From contig NZ_NRQY01000002.1 in assembly GCF_003996855.1 (NCBI RefSeq), positions 238,445-255,632 on the forward strand: a stretch of DNA of 17,188 nucleotides, in the 5' to 3' direction. The notes beneath the pieces were generated by a model. That model was given only the letters and a program-made list of their open reading frames with translations, had not been told where the DNA came from and searched no databases. Numbering within the stretch: position 1 is the first letter of the stretch; every line of letters starts with the position of its first letter. This stretch comes from Morganella morganii. Its GTDB lineage: Bacteria > Pseudomonadota > Gammaproteobacteria > Enterobacterales > Enterobacteriaceae. Shown one piece after another: positions 14,872-17,188 of the stretch. A program made the position numbers and the translations under genes.

Positions 14872-16266
14872 ATGGCATCGTTAACAAAAAAACAAACAAA
14901 GCAGCTGTCCGGGATGGGCCATGATGTCTTGCTCAACATCATCCATGACCTGATACAGGATAACAAACAGGCCAGGGCCACACTGGTGAACGGGTATCTG
15001 TTATCCGCACCGGACATACTCAAAGCCATCGAGAAAGAGTACAACCGGCGGGCCAGAAGCAAACGTTTTTATGACTACTACGACGCAGACGCCTTGTTTG
15101 ACGAGCTGACACGCAGTATTGCGCAGCCCCTAGAGAAGGTTGCTGACACACTCCCGGAGCAGGCGGAAAGACTGAGCGTGAAAATCCTGCTGGAGTTTGA
15201 AACGTTCAGTGAGAGCACGGACACCTCCAGCGGAAGCTGGATGGACTACTACACCGTTCTGCTGGATGCGTGGATGAAATCACTGGCCGCGCAAAAAAAC
15301 AGTGACCCTGTATTCATTGCCAAAAAGATATTTGATGTGACAGCGAAGGAGTTTTATTTCGGCGTTGAAATTTTTCAAAAATACCGGGTGTTACTGGGCA
15401 CGGATGTGTTACGCGTGATACGGGATATGTATTATCAAAAAAAACGCCCCCGGGAAGCACTGGGTCTCAGCGTGATAATAAAAGACCTCGATTTTCTGGC
15501 GATGGCCTTTAAAACGGAGGCGTTCTGTCGTCCCGAACATTATTTTGATTATGCCAGATTACTCATGGAAGAGCTGCGGGCGGATGAAGCGATTGAATTA
15601 TTAACCAGGCAGCGAAAAGACGATGAAGAAATCACCGACAATACCCTGTGGAATGAATTATTCATTCAGGCCCTGACTGAAGACGGGAGAAAAGAGGAAG
15701 CCAGAGCACACTGTCTTACTGCATTTACCTTCCGGTGTGACACCCGCTTTTATCATCTGTACACAAAAGCCAGTGGGAAAGACGGCGATCACAGCCAGGC
15801 ATTCCTGAATATGGCGAAGGAGACAGGGCTGGCGCCGTATATTTGTTTTGCCTCAGACATCGGGCGATATGATCTTATCGACGGCGGCATTGCTGCCACG
15901 CCGAAAGCAAATCTCGCCCCTTCGCTGGCTTATATTACGCATTCATTTTTGCGGACACTGTCCGGCACCCTGTATAACCACGGGTATGCGTTTACGGCCA
16001 CCCTGTTGCGCCGTTTTCTGGTGGAGGACAACATTCAGCAATCAAAAAGTAAATATTACAGCTATGCCGCCTCGGACATGAAAAAAGCCATCGATTACAG
16101 CTACGGTCTGGAAGAGAGCATACAACTCCCGGGGACCCTGACCTACCTCAGGGGGCTCTACGACCAGCACAAACGTAAAACCGCACTCTGGCCGTTGATG
16201 GCAGAGAAAATCAAGGGGTTATCCGTAGGGAAAGACGGAATTCATTATAACGGGAGTGCGGCATGA
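14872..16266 (+). CDS. DUF6880-like protein of unknown function (464 aa)
   Basis: The protein begins MASLTKKQTKQLSGMGHDVL and is predominantly helical. It has a basic patch (EYNRRARSKRFYDYYDADALFDEL, residues about 57-80) and a series of paired helices resembling TPR-like repeats in the middle (for example RLLMEELRADEAIELLTRQR and LTEDGRKEEARAHCLTAF). This pattern, and the KEYNRRARSKRFYDYYDADAL block, fit DUF6880-type proteins, sometimes fused to a SWIM zinc finger. No CxCx motif of that kind is present here. Role unknown. The stop overlaps the start of the recX homologue as ATGA, so the two are translationally coupled and probably act together. A GGAGAG ribosome site supports the start. The family name is recalled, not searched. 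Confidence 0.65.
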   Translation: MASLTKKQTKQLSGMGHDVLLNIIHDLIQDNKQARATLVNGYLLSAPDILKAIEKEYNRRARSKRFYDYYDADALFDELTRSIAQPLEKVADTLPEQAERLSVKILLEFETFSESTDTSSGSWMDYYTVLLDAWMKSLAAQKNSDPVFIAKKIFDVTAKEFYFGVEIFQKYRVLLGTDVLRVIRDMYYQKKRPREALGLSVIIKDLDFLAMAFKTEAFCRPEHYFDYARLLMEELRADEAIELLTRQRKDDEEITDNTLWNELFIQALTEDGRKEEARAHCLTAFTFRCDTRFYHLYTKASGKDGDHSQAFLNMAKETGLAPYICFASDIGRYDLIDGGIAATPKANLAPSLAYITHSFLRTLSGTLYNHGYAFTATLLRRFLVEDNIQQSKSKYYSYAASDMKKAIDYSYGLEESIQLPGTLTYLRGLYDQHKRKTALWPLMAEKIKGLSVGKDGIHYNGSAA

Positions 16267-16696
16267 CATCACAGGAACTGTATGACTACGCGGTGTCACT
16301 GCTGGCAAAGCGGGATTACGCCTCAGGTTGCTGACGCGGATTCTGGGTAAGCTGACGGAGGACAGAGAGGGTATCGACAAGGCATTAGCGCGCCTGACTG
16401 AGTGTGGTTATCTGGATGATCTCCGGCTGATAACGAACCTGATTGATAAACATGTTCGAAAACAACATGGCCCGACCCGCATCAGACAGGAAATCAGGCA
16501 AAAGGGTTTTCCTCAGGAACTGGTCGGGCAGGAAATTGATAAACTGGATGTGGACTGGTACGCAATGGCAAGAGCGTTGAAAGTCAGTAAGTTTGGTGAG
16601 GGCGTGACGTCAGACGCCAGGGAGAGAAACAAACAGGTTCGCTACCTCCAGTACAAGGGATTTTCAATGGACATGATATTTGAGGCGTTGAGTTAA
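16263..16696 (+). pseudogene. Accessory recX homologue with one-base deletion
   Basis: RecX proteins bind RecA and limit its filaments. The frame from ATG 16263 gives MTSQELYDYAVSLLAKRDYA and reaches a TGA at 16329-16331. Removing one base of shift near 16326-16327 joins it to LLTRILGKLTEDREG and the rest. That rest contains the family blocks ECGYLDDLRLITNLIDK, HGPTRIRQEIRQKG and DVDWYAMAR, matching E. coli RecX HGYLDDSRFVARFIASR, YGPARIRQELNQKG and DIDWCALAR. The repaired length is about 144 aa against 166 in E. coli. The TTG at 16328 could start the shorter frame but lacks a ribosome site. There is no recA nearby, unlike the chromosomal gene. A sequencing error is the alternative. Confidence 0.85.
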
Positions 16697-16729
16697 TACA
16701 GTTAATCATAGTCGTTAATCAGGTCCCCT

Positions 16730-16972
16730 ATGAAGACAAATGTCGCATTTTGCAGCTTCGCTCCCACTGGGCCTATTAAGCAAGTCTTGGACGACGCACG
16801 TCGTAATCAATATACCGCCGAGATGCACCTGCAAATGATCAAATATGCTGATGAGCTGAATAGCATCACCTCAAAAGAGTTTTGCGAAGGGGTTGGTTTA
16901 CGAAGCAGCTTCGGCACCGAGTTCAGCAAAATGCGCAACTTGACCCAGCGCTTGAAGCGCCGCAGGACTTGA
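16730..16972 (+). CDS. HTH-like protein of a type I RM-associated family, C-terminus probably shifted
   Basis: The 80-aa product (MKTNVAFCSFAPTGPIKQVL and onward, then SKEFCEGVGLRSSFGTEFSKMRNLTQRLK) resembles small helix-turn-helix-like proteins encoded just upstream of some type I RM loci, where they may act as regulators. The last residues RRRT look abnormal. Dropping one extra C near 16958 would continue as KAAGLDTAKL with a stop at 16986-16988, a more natural ending for this family as I recall it. A conserved start and an altered tail suggest recent damage. What follows is the hsdM scar at 17047, which fits a second RM operon. Confidence 0.55.
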   Translation: MKTNVAFCSFAPTGPIKQVLDDARRNQYTAEMHLQMIKYADELNSITSKEFCEGVGLRSSFGTEFSKMRNLTQRLKRRRT

Positions 16973-17046
16973 TACAGCCAAGCTTTAACTATTCATATAT
17001 AAACGTATCAGACGCAGGCTAGCACTCGGTACAGTAAGGAATAATA

Positions 17047-17148
17047 ATGGCCATTAAAAAATCCGAACTTTACACCTCTCTCTGGGGCAGTAGCGATGAG
17101 CTGCTAGGTTGGACGATTGTTATTAATTCAAAGGATGAAGCCATATGA
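17047..17148 (+). pseudogene. hsdM N-terminal scar of a second type I RM system
   Basis: This 33-codon frame has a good ribosome site (AAGGAA) and begins MAIKKSELYTSLWGSSDELL. That closely matches the conserved start MAIKKSELYSSLWASCDELR of a well-known HsdM group, distinct from the hsdM at 8752. After DELLG the similarity stops and an unrelated WTIVINSKDEAI tail ends in a TGA that overlaps the next ATG. The simplest reading is an in-frame deletion joining the first 21 codons of hsdM to the last codons of a downstream gene, removing a large part of the second system. Confidence 0.72.
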
Positions 17149-17188
17149 GTATCCAAATAGATATTGTTCGTATCAGCGGCTTTCGTGG
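17145..17188 (+). CDS. Start of an AAA/OLD-type ATPase-like gene (partial, right edge)
   Basis: Only 14 codons are present (MSIQIDIVRISGFR). This resembles the first strand of OLD/RecF-type ATPases, which usually start with a short I-x-I-x-x-F-R-G motif before the Walker A. The next base pair (GG) fits a glycine. The ATG overlaps the stop of the hsdM scar (ATGA), so it was the next gene of that operon. The call cannot be firm on so little sequence. Confidence 0.45.
   Translation, partial: MSIQIDIVRISGFR

Noticed and set aside
16328..16696. Intact short recX starting at TTG 16328
   Set aside because: The conserved N-terminal codons lie upstream in another frame with a coupled ATG, and the TTG has no ribosome site; a frameshift explains it better.

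Overview
The window looks like accessory DNA (plasmid or integrated element) from a gammaproteobacterium, most likely Enterobacterales. The clues are a DUF1281-type plasmid protein, an ArdC anti-restriction protein, a CbtA/YeeV-type toxin, an IS3-family element, a plasmid-type serine resolvase and a type IC restriction-modification system close to EcoR124I. The species cannot be read from the sequence. Several genes are broken by single lesions, which fits a decaying plasmid or a host-restricted bacterium; assembly errors are the alternative for the one-base changes.

Layout. (1) 1-3470, minus strand: a conjugative-plasmid maintenance block read from right to left. It holds two unrecognised small proteins, an ardC gene with a one-base deletion, a CbtA-like toxin, a 73-aa protein and the start of a DUF1281 gene that runs off the left edge. 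Four of these genes share a leader design: a strong hairpin, a U-rich run, then a second inverted repeat around or over the Shine-Dalgarno sequence. (2) 3470-5820: an intact tyrosine recombinase on the minus strand, inside DNA packed with inverted repeats. It is flanked by two direct copies, 2.0 kb apart, of a roughly 140-bp element whose hairpin stems differ by compensatory changes. (3) 5821-8664: a scrap zone with a truncated minus-strand gene and its terminator, an internally deleted IS3-family element, a umuC 3' fragment, a perfect 24-bp palindrome and a resolvase gene with an in-frame stop next to its res-like repeats. (4) 8752-14703: a complete hsdM-hsdS-hsdR operon in which every expected catalytic motif is present. 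(5) 14872-16696: a DUF6880-like gene translationally coupled to an accessory recX homologue that carries a one-base deletion. (6) 16730-17188: the remnant of a second defence locus, comprising an HTH-like gene with a shifted C-terminus, an hsdM N-terminal scar fused to a foreign tail, and the first codons of an ATPase-like gene that leaves the window.

How the parts fit. The intact hsdMSR operon is probably the active function here. The surrounding anti-restriction, resolvase, IS and second RM genes are degraded. The DUF6880-RecX pair next to an RM system may be a DNA-repair or defence accessory module. The least explained signals are the covarying structured repeats around the recombinase and the shared leader RNAs of the plasmid genes.
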